Assembly (NCBI RefSeq): GCF_000160075.2
Contig: NZ_KI535340.1
Location: 1,265,396-1,329,395, forward strand
From: Abiotrophia defectiva ATCC 49176
GTDB lineage: Bacteria; Bacillota; Bacilli; Lactobacillales; Aerococcaceae
Direction of reading: 5' to 3'
DNA length: 64,000 bases
Below the pieces are notes generated by a model. That model did not search any database, had not been told where the DNA came from, and was given only the letters and a program-made list of their open reading frames with translations. Both the position numbers and the translations under genes were made by a program. Shown here piece after piece: positions 31,734-41,714 of this stretch (positions are counted from its first letter, which is position 1; each line of letters opens with the position of its first letter).

Positions 31734-34358
31734 TTGAAAAAACATAAGTTGCACAGTCTTCTGATTGTTTTGCTGATGGTTCTGCAAGTCTTCGCTAGCT
31801 CTCTTGTGGCCTTAGCGCAAGAAGCAGCGACCCCGGCATCACCAGCAACAGAAGCAGTTCAGCCAGCTACTGAGAATGCTGCAAACGGTGAGGAAGGCAA
31901 GGAAGATACTGCTCAAGAGGGAGATGCAGAAGCAGACGCACAAGCTGGGCATTTTCCGCAAGCGCAGGTTCAGCCATCTCAATATGAGATGACAACCAAC
32001 TTCACCATCAATACACATCCGGTACAAAAAAATGGGAAATACGGGGAAGGGAAATTCTACATTACCCCAACCTACAAGATTCCTAACAAGGTGACCTTGA
32101 AAAATGGGGATACCCTTACCTATACAGTACCTAATGTATTCCAAGTTGAGGCAACCGGCCTAACAGAAGTTTCGGCTGGTGGCGAAGTTGTTGGGAATGT
32201 GGTGGTAGATCCAGCAACCAATACAGCGACCTTAACCATTACCAACGAAGCCTATTTTGCTAAACTCAATGAAGAGAAGACACTCACCATGTCCTTTACG
32301 GCGGTTTGGGCAGATAGTGTGCCTAAGAATGTCGTTCAAAACTTTACCATGCCAGGTGCTGGTGATTACGCTCTGACGCGTATTGTGGTTGATGAAGACC
32401 CAACTGGTTATACCAAGTGGGGCGTACAAAACAAAGACAACCCAGAGTTAATCGACTGGCGAATTCGCGTTAACCGCTATGCCAAGGCAGGTGTGACCAA
32501 TGTTGTAATTAAAGACGCCATCCCTGAAGGCCAAGAATTTGTTGGTGAGATGACAGGGTATTATTTCACCGACTGGGAAAATGGGACTCGGGTAGACTCC
32601 TTTGCGGGTACAACGATCACCAATGAAGATGACAATAACTTCACAGTGATTCCTAACAAGGGTGGTAGCTTAGACGGACGTGGTCTCTACCTAATCTACC
32701 AAACTCGTATTACTGAACCGGTTGATCCTGTCACCAAACGAGCTATCAACCACGTAAGTTTCACTTCTGACACAGATAAGCAAGAATTTGATGGCTTTGC
32801 GCCATTAAAAACGACGGATGGTGTCGGGACGGGTGCTCGTTCAGACGTGGTGGTCTTCCAAGTGAATAAGAAGTTGGAAGGTCGCCAATTAAAGGCCCAA
32901 GAATTCGACTTCCAATTAGTGAACGCAGCAGACAATTCTGTCGTGGCGACTGCCAAGAACGACGATAACGGTCTTGTTAAATTCAAGAAAGTTAAGTTCA
33001 AGACAGAAGGGGAATTTACCTACAAGATTCGCGAATTCAAAGGCGACTTGCCAGGTGTGACTTATGACGAAAATGAGATCACAGCAACTGTTAAAGTAAC
33101 CGACAAGGCGGGTGCTAAGACGGCTCAAGTGACATACGACCGCGAAGCCTTCACTAACACTTATAAGGCAGCAGCAACCAGCCTAGTTGTCAAAGCAAGC
33201 AAGAAATTAGCGGGTGCTACTTTAGCAGCAGACCAATTTACTTTCGAGTTAGTGGACAAAGCGACTGGCCAAGTAGTTGGCACCGCTAAGAACAAGGCAG
33301 ACGGCTCTGTAGAGTTCCCAGCCTTAAACTACGATGCGGCAGGTAACCACACTTACACAATTCGTGAAGTGAACGATCAAAAACCTGGTTACTCCTACGA
33401 TGACAAGACGCTTGAAGTGACGGTAGCCATTACTGACAACGGTCAAGGTCAATTAGAAGCGAAAGCCACTTACGCATCAGAAGAAGGTTTTGCTAACACT
33501 TATAAAGCAGCAGCTACTAGCCTAGTAGTTAAAGCAAGTAAGAAATTAGCAGGCGCCACTTTAGTCGCTGACCAATTCACTTTTGAATTAGTAGACAAAG
33601 ACGGTAAAGTAGTTGGCACCGCTAAGAACAAGGCAGATGGTTCTGTTGAGTTCCCAGCTCTCAGCTTCGATGCAGCAGGCGACTATAGCTTCAAGATTCG
33701 TGAGAAGAATGAAGGGGCCGCAGGCTACACTTATGACGCAAGCGAATTCGATCTAACAGTAGCTGTAACTGACAATGGGCAAGGGCAATTAGAAGCCAAG
33801 GCTAGCAATGCTAAGCCGGCAGAATTCTCTAACAGCTACAAGGCTGGAGCAGCTAGCTTAGTAGTGGATGCTAAGACAGTCATCAAAAAAGGCCCTAAAG
33901 AAGAAGACGTACCAGTCAAGAAGGACCAATTCACTCTTGAATTAGTGGATAAAGACGGCAAGGTGCTTCACGCGCTTAAGAATGATGAAAATGGTAAAGT
34001 CGTCTTCCCGGCCTTAACATTTGATGCAGCGGGCGAATACACTTATACGCTTCGTCAAGTAAAAGGTTCTGAACCAGGCATGACTTATGATGACAAGATT
34101 TACACAGTTAAAGTCACCGTGTCTGATAACGGTCAAGGTCAATTGCTAGTCCAAGCAGAAAATGCAACCGGCGTGGTCTTCGTTAACCGACTTGCAGAGA
34201 CAAGTCAGACTGAAGATCCAGGCAAAGACCCAGGCAAGAAGGAAGAGAAGCAATTACCAAAAACAGGTGAAGCTAGCTCAATCCTCTTAATTGGCTTAGG
34301 CTTTGTATTAGTGATTGTGGCAGGATTCGTCGTTAGACGTGAGCAAGTTAAAAACTAA
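31734..34358 (+). CDS. LPXTG surface protein with four pilin-type isopeptide domains
   Basis: This 874-residue cell-wall protein has a signal peptide (about 1-29, ending ALAQ), an acidic Ala/Glu linker, an adhesin-type N-terminal region (about 80-365) and four repeats of about 105-115 residues (365-830). The repeats are of the Spy0128/FctA pilin type, each with xFxFELVDK, Y[TK]IRE and a closing N[TS]YKA. It ends with LPKTG (841-845), a hydrophobic stretch and a basic tail. Lys-Asn isopeptide bonds are expected within the repeats. The only start near the AGGAG site is TTG. No sortase gene is adjacent, so the housekeeping sortase probably anchors it. Pilus or monomeric adhesin cannot be told apart here. 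Confidence 0.92.
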   Translation: MKKHKLHSLLIVLLMVLQVFASSLVALAQEAATPASPATEAVQPATENAANGEEGKEDTAQEGDAEADAQAGHFPQAQVQPSQYEMTTNFTINTHPVQKNGKYGEGKFYITPTYKIPNKVTLKNGDTLTYTVPNVFQVEATGLTEVSAGGEVVGNVVVDPATNTATLTITNEAYFAKLNEEKTLTMSFTAVWADSVPKNVVQNFTMPGAGDYALTRIVVDEDPTGYTKWGVQNKDNPELIDWRIRVNRYAKAGVTNVVIKDAIPEGQEFVGEMTGYYFTDWENGTRVDSFAGTTITNEDDNNFTVIPNKGGSLDGRGLYLIYQTRITEPVDPVTKRAINHVSFTSDTDKQEFDGFAPLKTTDGVGTGARSDVVVFQVNKKLEGRQLKAQEFDFQLVNAADNSVVATAKNDDNGLVKFKKVKFKTEGEFTYKIREFKGDLPGVTYDENEITATVKVTDKAGAKTAQVTYDREAFTNTYKAAATSLVVKASKKLAGATLAADQFTFELVDKATGQVVGTAKNKADGSVEFPALNYDAAGNHTYTIREVNDQKPGYSYDDKTLEVTVAITDNGQGQLEAKATYASEEGFANTYKAAATSLVVKASKKLAGATLVADQFTFELVDKDGKVVGTAKNKADGSVEFPALSFDAAGDYSFKIREKNEGAAGYTYDASEFDLTVAVTDNGQGQLEAKASNAKPAEFSNSYKAGAASLVVDAKTVIKKGPKEEDVPVKKDQFTLELVDKDGKVLHALKNDENGKVVFPALTFDAAGEYTYTLRQVKGSEPGMTYDDKIYTVKVTVSDNGQGQLLVQAENATGVVFVNRLAETSQTEDPGKDPGKKEEKQLPKTGEASSILLIGLGFVLVIVAGFVVRREQVKN

Positions 34359-34383
34359 TGACGTCAAATCAGGCTCAAAGGCC

Positions 34384-34419
34384 AAAAAGGAACTAGGTTA
34401 TATCCTAGTTCCTTTTTTC
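34384..34419 (+). terminator. Terminator of the pilin-like gene
   Basis: A 14-bp stem (AAAAAGGAACTAGG with CCTAGTTCCTTTTT, 34384-34417) ends in T residues. Confidence 0.88.
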
Positions 34420-34423
34420 TTGC

Positions 34424-34458
34424 TTAAAAAGAGGAGAGAAAGTCTTTCTCTCCTCTTT
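34424..34458 (-). terminator. Terminator of the DMT transporter gene
   Basis: A 15-bp stem (34428-34442 with 34444-34458) is followed on the minus strand by T residues. Confidence 0.78.
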
Positions 34459-34467
34459 AGATGTTTG

Positions 34468-35379
34468 CTAGTCATTAACGGGATGGGGCGCCGCCTTAGG
34501 ATGCAGGGAGACCCAGACAACGGCCGCGATAATTAGGACCATGCCCAATAAATCAATCAGGTAGAAATGCTCGCTCATCAATAAGAAGGCGAAGAATACG
34601 GCTGAGATGGGCTCTGAAGCCCCTAGGAGAGAGGCTTCCATAGGCCCCACCAAGGCGACCCCCTTAAGGAAGAGGGTGTAGGCCAAGAGGGTGCCGACCA
34701 CCACTAAGCCCGCCATAGCAAGAATAGTCAGTGGCTGCCAGTCAATTGGATAGGTCCAGGTCTGGTTAGCCAGGAAGAGGCTAGCGCCGCCCAGTAGTAA
34801 GCCTAAGCCAGTCACCAAGGTGGCGTTGTGGCGCTGTAAGAGGTCAGCTGGCAAAACCGTGTAGAGGGCGTAGCCGACAGCCGCAACTAAGCCCCAGCTT
34901 AGGCCAGCCGGTGTTAGGCTCAGGCTGGTGATGTCGCCATGAGTGGCAATCAGGGCCGTGCCCAGAATGGCCAAAGCAATAGCAGCTAGCAGTTGGCCAG
35001 TTGGGGCCTGGCGGGTCTTGAGGCTGACATAGGCAATGACCAGAATAGGGCTGGTATATTGAAGGACGGTGGCAGTCCCGGCATTAGAGGCCCCAATGGC
35101 TTCCAGATAGGTCAGCTGACAGAGCACAATCCCGAAGAGAGCGAAGATGACTAGCTGGACTAGGCTGCGCTTATCTTGGCTTAGGGCTTTGAGCTGGGGC
35201 CGCTGACAGGCCAAGAGATAGGTCGTCATAATGAGACCTGCTAGTAGCATGCGAATCGAGACGACAATCCGAGCTGGAATTTGGGCTGTCTGCATCAAGT
35301 ACTGACCGCAGACTCCCGATAGGCCCCAAGAGGCTGCCCCCAAAATCGTATAAAGTCGTCCTTTCCATAATGCCGTCAT
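34468..35379 (-). CDS. EamA-family (DMT) transporter
   Basis: This 303-residue protein has ten predicted membrane helices in two EamA halves, the layout of drug/metabolite exporters such as RhaT/YdcZ-like permeases. Family features include the early LGAASWGLSGV and GTATVLQYTSPI segments. Substrates cannot be deduced; relatives export amino acids or metabolites. The start at 35379 follows AAGGAGG; a longer frame upstream reads through the promoter region and lacks a ribosome-binding site. Monocistronic and divergent from zapA. Confidence 0.88.
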   Translation of the reverse strand: MTALWKGRLYTILGAASWGLSGVCGQYLMQTAQIPARIVVSIRMLLAGLIMTTYLLACQRPQLKALSQDKRSLVQLVIFALFGIVLCQLTYLEAIGASNAGTATVLQYTSPILVIAYVSLKTRQAPTGQLLAAIALAILGTALIATHGDITSLSLTPAGLSWGLVAAVGYALYTVLPADLLQRHNATLVTGLGLLLGGASLFLANQTWTYPIDWQPLTILAMAGLVVVGTLLAYTLFLKGVALVGPMEASLLGASEPISAVFFAFLLMSEHFYLIDLLGMVLIIAAVVWVSLHPKAAPHPVND

Positions 35380-35545
35380 GGTCTCTTCCTCCTTGTTTTC
35401 AACGCTTATCAGTATACACAATTTCTCAGTCCTTGTCATGACCCTTTTGCCCACCAAGCGAGAGGCCTTGGCAAAATTGCTTTTAGTTTCTTTTGTACTT
35501 ATTTTTTGATACACTAAGGTTAATCAAGCTAAGGAGTGACTGTTC

Positions 35546-35884
35546 ATGGAAAATAAACGACGTTTTCGCGCCGTAATTGAAGGTACCGAATATACGATTG
35601 TGGGAAATCGCTCAGCGACTCACCTCAATCAGGTGGTAGAATTAGTTAACAGCCAATTGGCTCAGTTAGCCGAGTTAGCCCCTGACATGTCGGCACGTGA
35701 TCGGGCCATCCTCATGTCGGTCAACGCCTTATCTGATCAACTAGTTAAGGAACAGCGCATTGCAGAATTGGAAGCTCAGCTCCAAAGCCTGCAAGCCAAG
35801 GGCAGCGCTCAAGCTCAGGCCCCTAAATCTCCAGTAGCCGAGCCTAAGAAGGCCAGCCCTCAGGTTCCCTTTACCAGAAAGTAA
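35546..35884 (+). CDS. zapA: Cell division protein ZapA
   Basis: ZapA bundles FtsZ filaments at the division ring. The 112-residue protein has the N-terminal ZapA domain (KRRFRAVIEGTEYTIVGN), a central MSARDRAILMSVNALSDQL and a coiled coil (about 70-92). A Pro/Lys-rich tail is longer than in the shortest homologues. It precedes a CvpA-family gene and mutS2, the order found throughout Firmicutes, and is probably co-transcribed with them. Confidence 0.93.
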   Translation: MENKRRFRAVIEGTEYTIVGNRSATHLNQVVELVNSQLAQLAELAPDMSARDRAILMSVNALSDQLVKEQRIAELEAQLQSLQAKGSAQAQAPKSPVAEPKKASPQVPFTRK

Positions 35885-35914
35885 TACATAATGTAATTAA
35901 GGAGGAATTCCTTC

Positions 35915-36481
35915 ATGTTAACCTTACTCATGCTTTTGATTCTCTTGTATGCCTTCTACCGCGGTTATCGCCGTGGCTTGGTCATGCAAGTGGTACGTCT
36001 GATTGGTTTTGTCATCGCCATGACCATTGCCAATCGCCACTATCAACCATTGGCACGTTTTATCTCTAACTTTATTCCTTTCCCATCAGTTCAACAGAAT
36101 ACCCAGATGACCTTCTATGACCAAGCCACTAGCTTCGTCATCGACCAGGCCTTCTATCGGGTCGTGGCCTATATTGCCATTGTAGTAGCAGGTTGGTTAG
36201 TGACTGAGTTTATTAGTCTCTTCTTCCGTAAGCTAGCCTTCTATGAAGTTTTCAAATGGGCTAACCACATCGGGGGCGGGCTGATTAGTGTCCTTATCGC
36301 CTATATCTGGATTTTCTTCTCGCTCTTTACCTTATCCTTGGTACCGCTAGAAGGCATCCAACAACAATTTGTTAATAACCCGATTGCTTATCGGGTCGTG
36401 TCGCAAACACCTGTCTTATCTGATATGGCCAACCGTCTCTGGCTCCAGGCCAATCCCAACAATAACAACAACAATCGTTAA
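35915..36481 (+). CDS. CvpA-family membrane protein
   Basis: This 188-residue protein has four predicted membrane helices and the CvpA signature near the N-terminus (LYAFYRGYRRGLVMQVVRLIGF). The family was named for colicin V production in Escherichia coli; its role in Gram-positives is not established but it is envelope-related. The tail is Asn-rich (NPNNNNNNR). AAGGAGG precedes the ATG, and mutS2 follows 20 bp downstream. Confidence 0.9.
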   Translation: MLTLLMLLILLYAFYRGYRRGLVMQVVRLIGFVIAMTIANRHYQPLARFISNFIPFPSVQQNTQMTFYDQATSFVIDQAFYRVVAYIAIVVAGWLVTEFISLFFRKLAFYEVFKWANHIGGGLISVLIAYIWIFFSLFTLSLVPLEGIQQQFVNNPIAYRVVSQTPVLSDMANRLWLQANPNNNNNNR

Positions 36482-36501
36482 TATCAAAGGAGGAATTCAA
36501 G

Positions 36502-38856
36502 GTGACTGATCAGAAGATTTTTAGCACCTTGGAATTCGGTAAAATCAAACAAGCCGTGCAACATTATCTCCAGACAGAGTCGGCTGAGCGCCTGGTTCAA
36601 GCCATGGCGCCTAGCGACCAGCTGGACATTATTCAAACATGGCAGTCAGAAACCGAGCAAGCGCTCGGTATTTTGATGCAAGGAAAAGTATTACCGATTC
36701 CACGCCTAGTAAATATCGACATGGCACTTAAACGCTTGGAACTAGGCGCTAGCCTTAATGGTCAGGAACTGGCCGGCATTGCCAAGCTCCTATCGACCAT
36801 CCATCAACTCATGAAGTTCTTCGACCAGTTGGCAGCCGAAGAGAAGACCTATCCGGCTCTTACGGCCTGGGTCTACCAAGTGGTGACCTTACCAGAAATT
36901 GAAGCGGAACTGGCCCAAGCCATTGACGAAGATGGCTCGGTCCTCTCGTCGGCTTCGGTTCTGTTGGCTAGCATCCGTCGCCAACAAGGCCAGATGGAGC
37001 AGCAAATCCGCCTGCAACTCAACCAACTGCTTAAGTCCAAGGCCAGCCAGCTATCTGATGCCTTAGTCACCATGCGGAATGACCGCTATGTCTTGCCGGT
37101 CAAGGCAGAGTACAAGCATCAATTTGGCGGGACGGTCCACGACCAGTCTTCAACGGGGCAGACTCTCTATATTGAGCCCCAGGCGGTTATGGAACTCAAC
37201 AACAAGCGGGCTGAATTGCAGCGGGCTGAACGCCAAGAAATTGAACGGATTTTAATGGCCCTGTCTGAAGCCCTCATGCCTTATCAAGAAGAACTCAAGC
37301 GCAACGAGTGGGTTGTGGCCCATTTGGACTATATCCAAGCCCGCGCCCACTATGCCAAGTCGCTAGAGGCCACTCGACCTAAATTATCGGATCAGCAAAT
37401 CGTGGCCATCTACCAAGCCCGTCATCCCCTGATTGCGGCTGACAAGATTGTGCCTAACGACATTATTCTGGGTGAGCATTATCAAGCCCTGATTATTACC
37501 GGGCCTAACACAGGTGGGAAGACCATTTTGCTTAAGACCCTAGGTCTCTTGCAGTTGATGGGGCAGTCTGGTCTCCATATCCCGGCTGAGGCGGAGAGTC
37601 GTCTGGGCATTTTCGATGCCGTCTATGCCGACATCGGAGATGAGCAGTCCATTGAGCAGAACCTGTCCACCTTTAGTTCCCATATGACCAATATTGTCAG
37701 CATCTTGAATCAGGTGACCGACCGGTCCTTGGTCCTCTTTGACGAATTGGGTTCGGGGACGGACCCTCAAGAAGGGGCCCTCCTGGCTATGGCCATCCTC
37801 AACCATTTGCGTAAAATAGGGACCCTGGTCATGGCGACCACTCACTATCCTGAGCTCAAGCTCTATGCCCATGAGACAGCCAATACTCTCAATGCCAGCA
37901 TGGAATTCGATGCCCAGACCCTGTCGCCAACCTATCGCCTCTTGCTAGGGGTGCCGGGCCGGTCCAACGCCTTTGATATTTCAGGGCGTCTGGGCTTGGA
38001 TCCAAGTATCTTAGCAGAAGCCCGTCAAGGGATTAAGGAAGACAGTCAGGCCCTCAATGACATGGTGGCCAAGCTGGAAGAAGAGCGGCGTCAGGCTGAG
38101 TTAGACCATGAAGCAGCCCAAGAATTGCTGGAGCAGGCCCAACAACTGCATGCCGATTTGCGACATGAATACAATCGCTGGCTAGAAGCCAAGGAACGCC
38201 TGCAAGACAAGGCCAAACAAGAAGCAAATGCTAAGGTGGCCCAGGCTCAGGCTCAGGCCGAAGCCCTGATTCAGGAAATTCGTGACCTGCAGTTAGAACA
38301 AGGCCAGAATCAGACCATCAAGGAACATGTCTTAATTGAAAAACGAGCTGGCTTTGAGCAACTCAAACAACCCGAAAATCTCAAGAAGAATAAGGTCCTT
38401 AAGAAGGCTAAGAACAACCGTCAACTCAAGGTAGGGGACGATGTGGAAGTCTTAAGCTATGGCCAACGCGGGACCATTATCGAAGTCAAGGGCAAGGAAT
38501 ACATTGTCCAAATGGGCATTCTTAAAATGAAGTTTGAGCAGGAAGAACTAGAACCGCTCAATCAAGTGGAGACCAAGACCAAGGTCAATGTTCACCGCCA
38601 AGCAGGACCTAAGGTGCAGACTAGCATAGACTTGCGGGGCGAGCGCTATGAGCAAGCCCTCTATCGTCTGCGCCAGTACTTGGATGCAGCACTGCTGTCC
38701 AACCATCCTATGGTTACTATTATTCATGGTAAGGGGACCGGGGCACTGAGACAGGGGGTTAAGGAAGTTCTAGCCAAACACCCTCAGGTTGACCGCTTCG
38801 AATATTCGCCAGCCAATGCCGGTGGTAATGGTTCGACCATTGTTTATTTCAAGTAG
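36502..38856 (+). CDS. mutS2: Endonuclease MutS2 / ribosome-rescue ATPase
   Basis: This 784-residue MutS2 has the clamp and core domains, Walker A GPNTGGKT (334-341), Walker B LVLFDELGSGTD, a long coiled coil (about 515-625) and a C-terminal Smr endonuclease domain (about 708-784, DLRGERYEQAL and HGKGTGALR). MutS2 suppresses homologous recombination. In Bacillus it also splits collided ribosomes. The start codon is GTG after AAGGAGG. It is the third gene of the zapA operon; trxA follows with its own extended -10. Confidence 0.96.
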   Translation: MTDQKIFSTLEFGKIKQAVQHYLQTESAERLVQAMAPSDQLDIIQTWQSETEQALGILMQGKVLPIPRLVNIDMALKRLELGASLNGQELAGIAKLLSTIHQLMKFFDQLAAEEKTYPALTAWVYQVVTLPEIEAELAQAIDEDGSVLSSASVLLASIRRQQGQMEQQIRLQLNQLLKSKASQLSDALVTMRNDRYVLPVKAEYKHQFGGTVHDQSSTGQTLYIEPQAVMELNNKRAELQRAERQEIERILMALSEALMPYQEELKRNEWVVAHLDYIQARAHYAKSLEATRPKLSDQQIVAIYQARHPLIAADKIVPNDIILGEHYQALIITGPNTGGKTILLKTLGLLQLMGQSGLHIPAEAESRLGIFDAVYADIGDEQSIEQNLSTFSSHMTNIVSILNQVTDRSLVLFDELGSGTDPQEGALLAMAILNHLRKIGTLVMATTHYPELKLYAHETANTLNASMEFDAQTLSPTYRLLLGVPGRSNAFDISGRLGLDPSILAEARQGIKEDSQALNDMVAKLEEERRQAELDHEAAQELLEQAQQLHADLRHEYNRWLEAKERLQDKAKQEANAKVAQAQAQAEALIQEIRDLQLEQGQNQTIKEHVLIEKRAGFEQLKQPENLKKNKVLKKAKNNRQLKVGDDVEVLSYGQRGTIIEVKGKEYIVQMGILKMKFEQEELEPLNQVETKTKVNVHRQAGPKVQTSIDLRGERYEQALYRLRQYLDAALLSNHPMVTIIHGKGTGALRQGVKEVLAKHPQVDRFEYSPANAGGNGSTIVYFK

Positions 38857-38888
38857 TGAGCAAAAAAATAGGCGTCCTCACAGTCCAG

Positions 38889-38897
38889 TGATACAAT
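38889..38897 (+). promoter_or_regulatory. trxA promoter (extended -10)
   Basis: TGATACAAT is an extended -10 about 33 bp upstream of trxA, just after mutS2. Confidence 0.5.
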
Positions 38898-38930
38898 AGG
38901 AGTATCACAAGCAAAAGGGGAGTCTGTATT

Positions 38931-39242
38931 ATGGCAAAACATTTAACAGATGCTGAATTTTTAACTTCAACTGCAGAAGGCGTAACCGTTGTTGACTTTT
39001 GGGCACCATGGTGTGGGCCTTGTCGTATGCAAGGGCCAGTTATCGATGCGCTCAGCGAAAAATATGACGGTCAAGTAGAATTCTTCAAGATGAACGTAGA
39101 TGAAGAACAAAAAGTAGCCCAAGAGTTTGGCATTATGTCTATTCCAACACTCTTGGTTAAGAAAGATGGTCAGCCCGTTGAAAAACTCATCGGCTACCAT
39201 GACCAAGCTAAGTTAGAAGCCATTCTAGCACAATACCTATAG
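38931..39242 (+). CDS. trxA: Thioredoxin
   Basis: This 103-residue thioredoxin reduces protein disulfides, including those of ribonucleotide reductase and peroxiredoxins. The redox centre is WCGPC (Cys28 and Cys31), and the cis-proline loop is MSIPTLL. It follows mutS2, the same order as in Bacillus and many Lactobacillales, and has a promoter and terminator of its own. Confidence 0.98.
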   Translation: MAKHLTDAEFLTSTAEGVTVVDFWAPWCGPCRMQGPVIDALSEKYDGQVEFFKMNVDEEQKVAQEFGIMSIPTLLVKKDGQPVEKLIGYHDQAKLEAILAQYL

Positions 39243-39282
39243 GTCGATTAGCGCTTGAGCTAGGCGGCTTAGAAGCCAAGAG

Positions 39283-39311
39283 GGCGACTCCCTGGTGAGT
39301 TCGCCTTTTTT
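39283..39311 (+). terminator. trxA terminator
   Basis: GGCGACTC (39283-39290) pairs with GAGTTCGCC (39297-39305, one bulge) before six T. Confidence 0.78.
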
Positions 39312-40358
<1,047 letters not shown>

Positions 40359-40380
40359 ACTGACTATATTTATTGATTAA

Positions 40381-40608
<228 letters not shown>

Positions 40609-40647
40609 GCCAGCTGACACTTGAAGGTCAAATTCGGGAGGCTATAT

Positions 40648-41160
40648 ATGAACACGCTGTTATTAAATACAAGTATCAATACCTCGTTGGGCCATACCAT
40701 TGTTACCTTGGTGGCCTTCGTGATTTTGCTTCTCATCGTGAAACACTTTGCCTGGGGCCCACTGACTAAGATTTTGTCAGAGCGCAAACAGGTCATTGAC
40801 CACGACATTCAGACAGCTGCTTCTGAGAAGGCAGCTGCCCAAGACGCCAACCGTGACGCGCAATTAGCCTTGCGTGACGCACGGGCGGAAGCAACTCAAA
40901 TTATCTTGCAAGCCAAGAAACAAAGCCTGCAAGTTCAAGACACCATGCTCAAGGAAGCCAAAGAAGAGGTTATCCGCATGAAGGAGACTGCTCAGAAGGA
41001 TATTGCCTTGGAACGTCGCCGTATGTTAAGTGACTTACGGGCAGAATTGACTGACATCTCCATTGAGATTGCTGAGAAGATTATCCAACGGGAAATCAAA
41101 CCAGAAGACTATCACCGTTTAGTGGACGACTTTATTGAAGGAATGGATGATTTATCATGA
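40648..41160 (+). CDS. atpF: F-ATPase subunit b
   Basis: This 170-residue peripheral-stalk subunit has one N-terminal membrane helix (about 13-33) and a long charged coiled coil ending near LVDDFIEGMDD. The start at 40648 follows GGGAGG. Its stop overlaps the next gene's start (ATGA). The C-terminal end normally holds the delta subunit, whose structure is unusual here. Confidence 0.95.
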   Translation: MNTLLLNTSINTSLGHTIVTLVAFVILLLIVKHFAWGPLTKILSERKQVIDHDIQTAASEKAAAQDANRDAQLALRDARAEATQIILQAKKQSLQVQDTMLKEAKEEVIRMKETAQKDIALERRRMLSDLRAELTDISIEIAEKIIQREIKPEDYHRLVDDFIEGMDDLS

Positions 41161-41714
41161 CAGAAGAAGTAAAGCAAGCCTCTGTCTCTCTCAAGCGTCC
41201 TCAAATTGCTGATATGGAAGAGGCTAAGAAGAAGCGGGAGAAAACCTTCGAAGATAAATTGTTGCGCAAGATGCAACAAGAATACCTAGAAACCTATCAT
41301 GGTGAGGTCGCCCAGGCTGCGGCTAGTAATCAAGCAGGGGAATCTTCTGATGCGGATCAGGTTCGGGACGAGAACCGAACCCAGTATGAGGACCGTCTCT
41401 TAGACAAGCTCATGGCACAAATTTCAAGTGGTTATGAGAACCATGATGAACGTCGTCGCCAAGTCCGTTCTGAGACCTTGATGATTACCAGTGCCGTGCC
41501 TTTGACTGAAGATGAGAAGGAAAAGATGACCCGCAAATTCATGGAAATTACCAAGAAGCCTCTGCGTCGTATTACGACAGTGGTCGATCCTAGCTTGATT
41601 ACTGGGGTCCGCCTGCAGTCAGAGACCTTCTACTATGAAGTGACAGGGCAGAAGAAATTAAGAGAAATACGTGCCTTCTTAGAAAAAGGCTGGTTACAAG
41701 GAGATGAATCGTAG
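41157..41714 (+). CDS. atpH: F-ATPase delta subunit with replaced N-terminal half
   Basis: Position between atpF and atpA and the C-terminal 65-70 residues (SAVPLTEDEKEKM, then VVDPSLITGVRL) identify the delta (OSCP) subunit, which joins the peripheral stalk to F1. The usual N-terminal six-helix domain, with motifs such as YAxALFELA, is missing. Residues 1-110 are instead highly charged and contain two related segments, TFEDKLLRKMQQEY and QYEDRLLDKLMAQI. These resemble the AtpA N-terminal helix [15 protein letters not shown]. Total length (185) is close to normal. Function in F1 attachment must differ in detail. Confidence 0.82.
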   Translation: MTEEVKQASVSLKRPQIADMEEAKKKREKTFEDKLLRKMQQEYLETYHGEVAQAAASNQAGESSDADQVRDENRTQYEDRLLDKLMAQISSGYENHDERRRQVRSETLMITSAVPLTEDEKEKMTRKFMEITKKPLRRITTVVDPSLITGVRLQSETFYYEVTGQKKLREIRAFLEKGWLQGDES

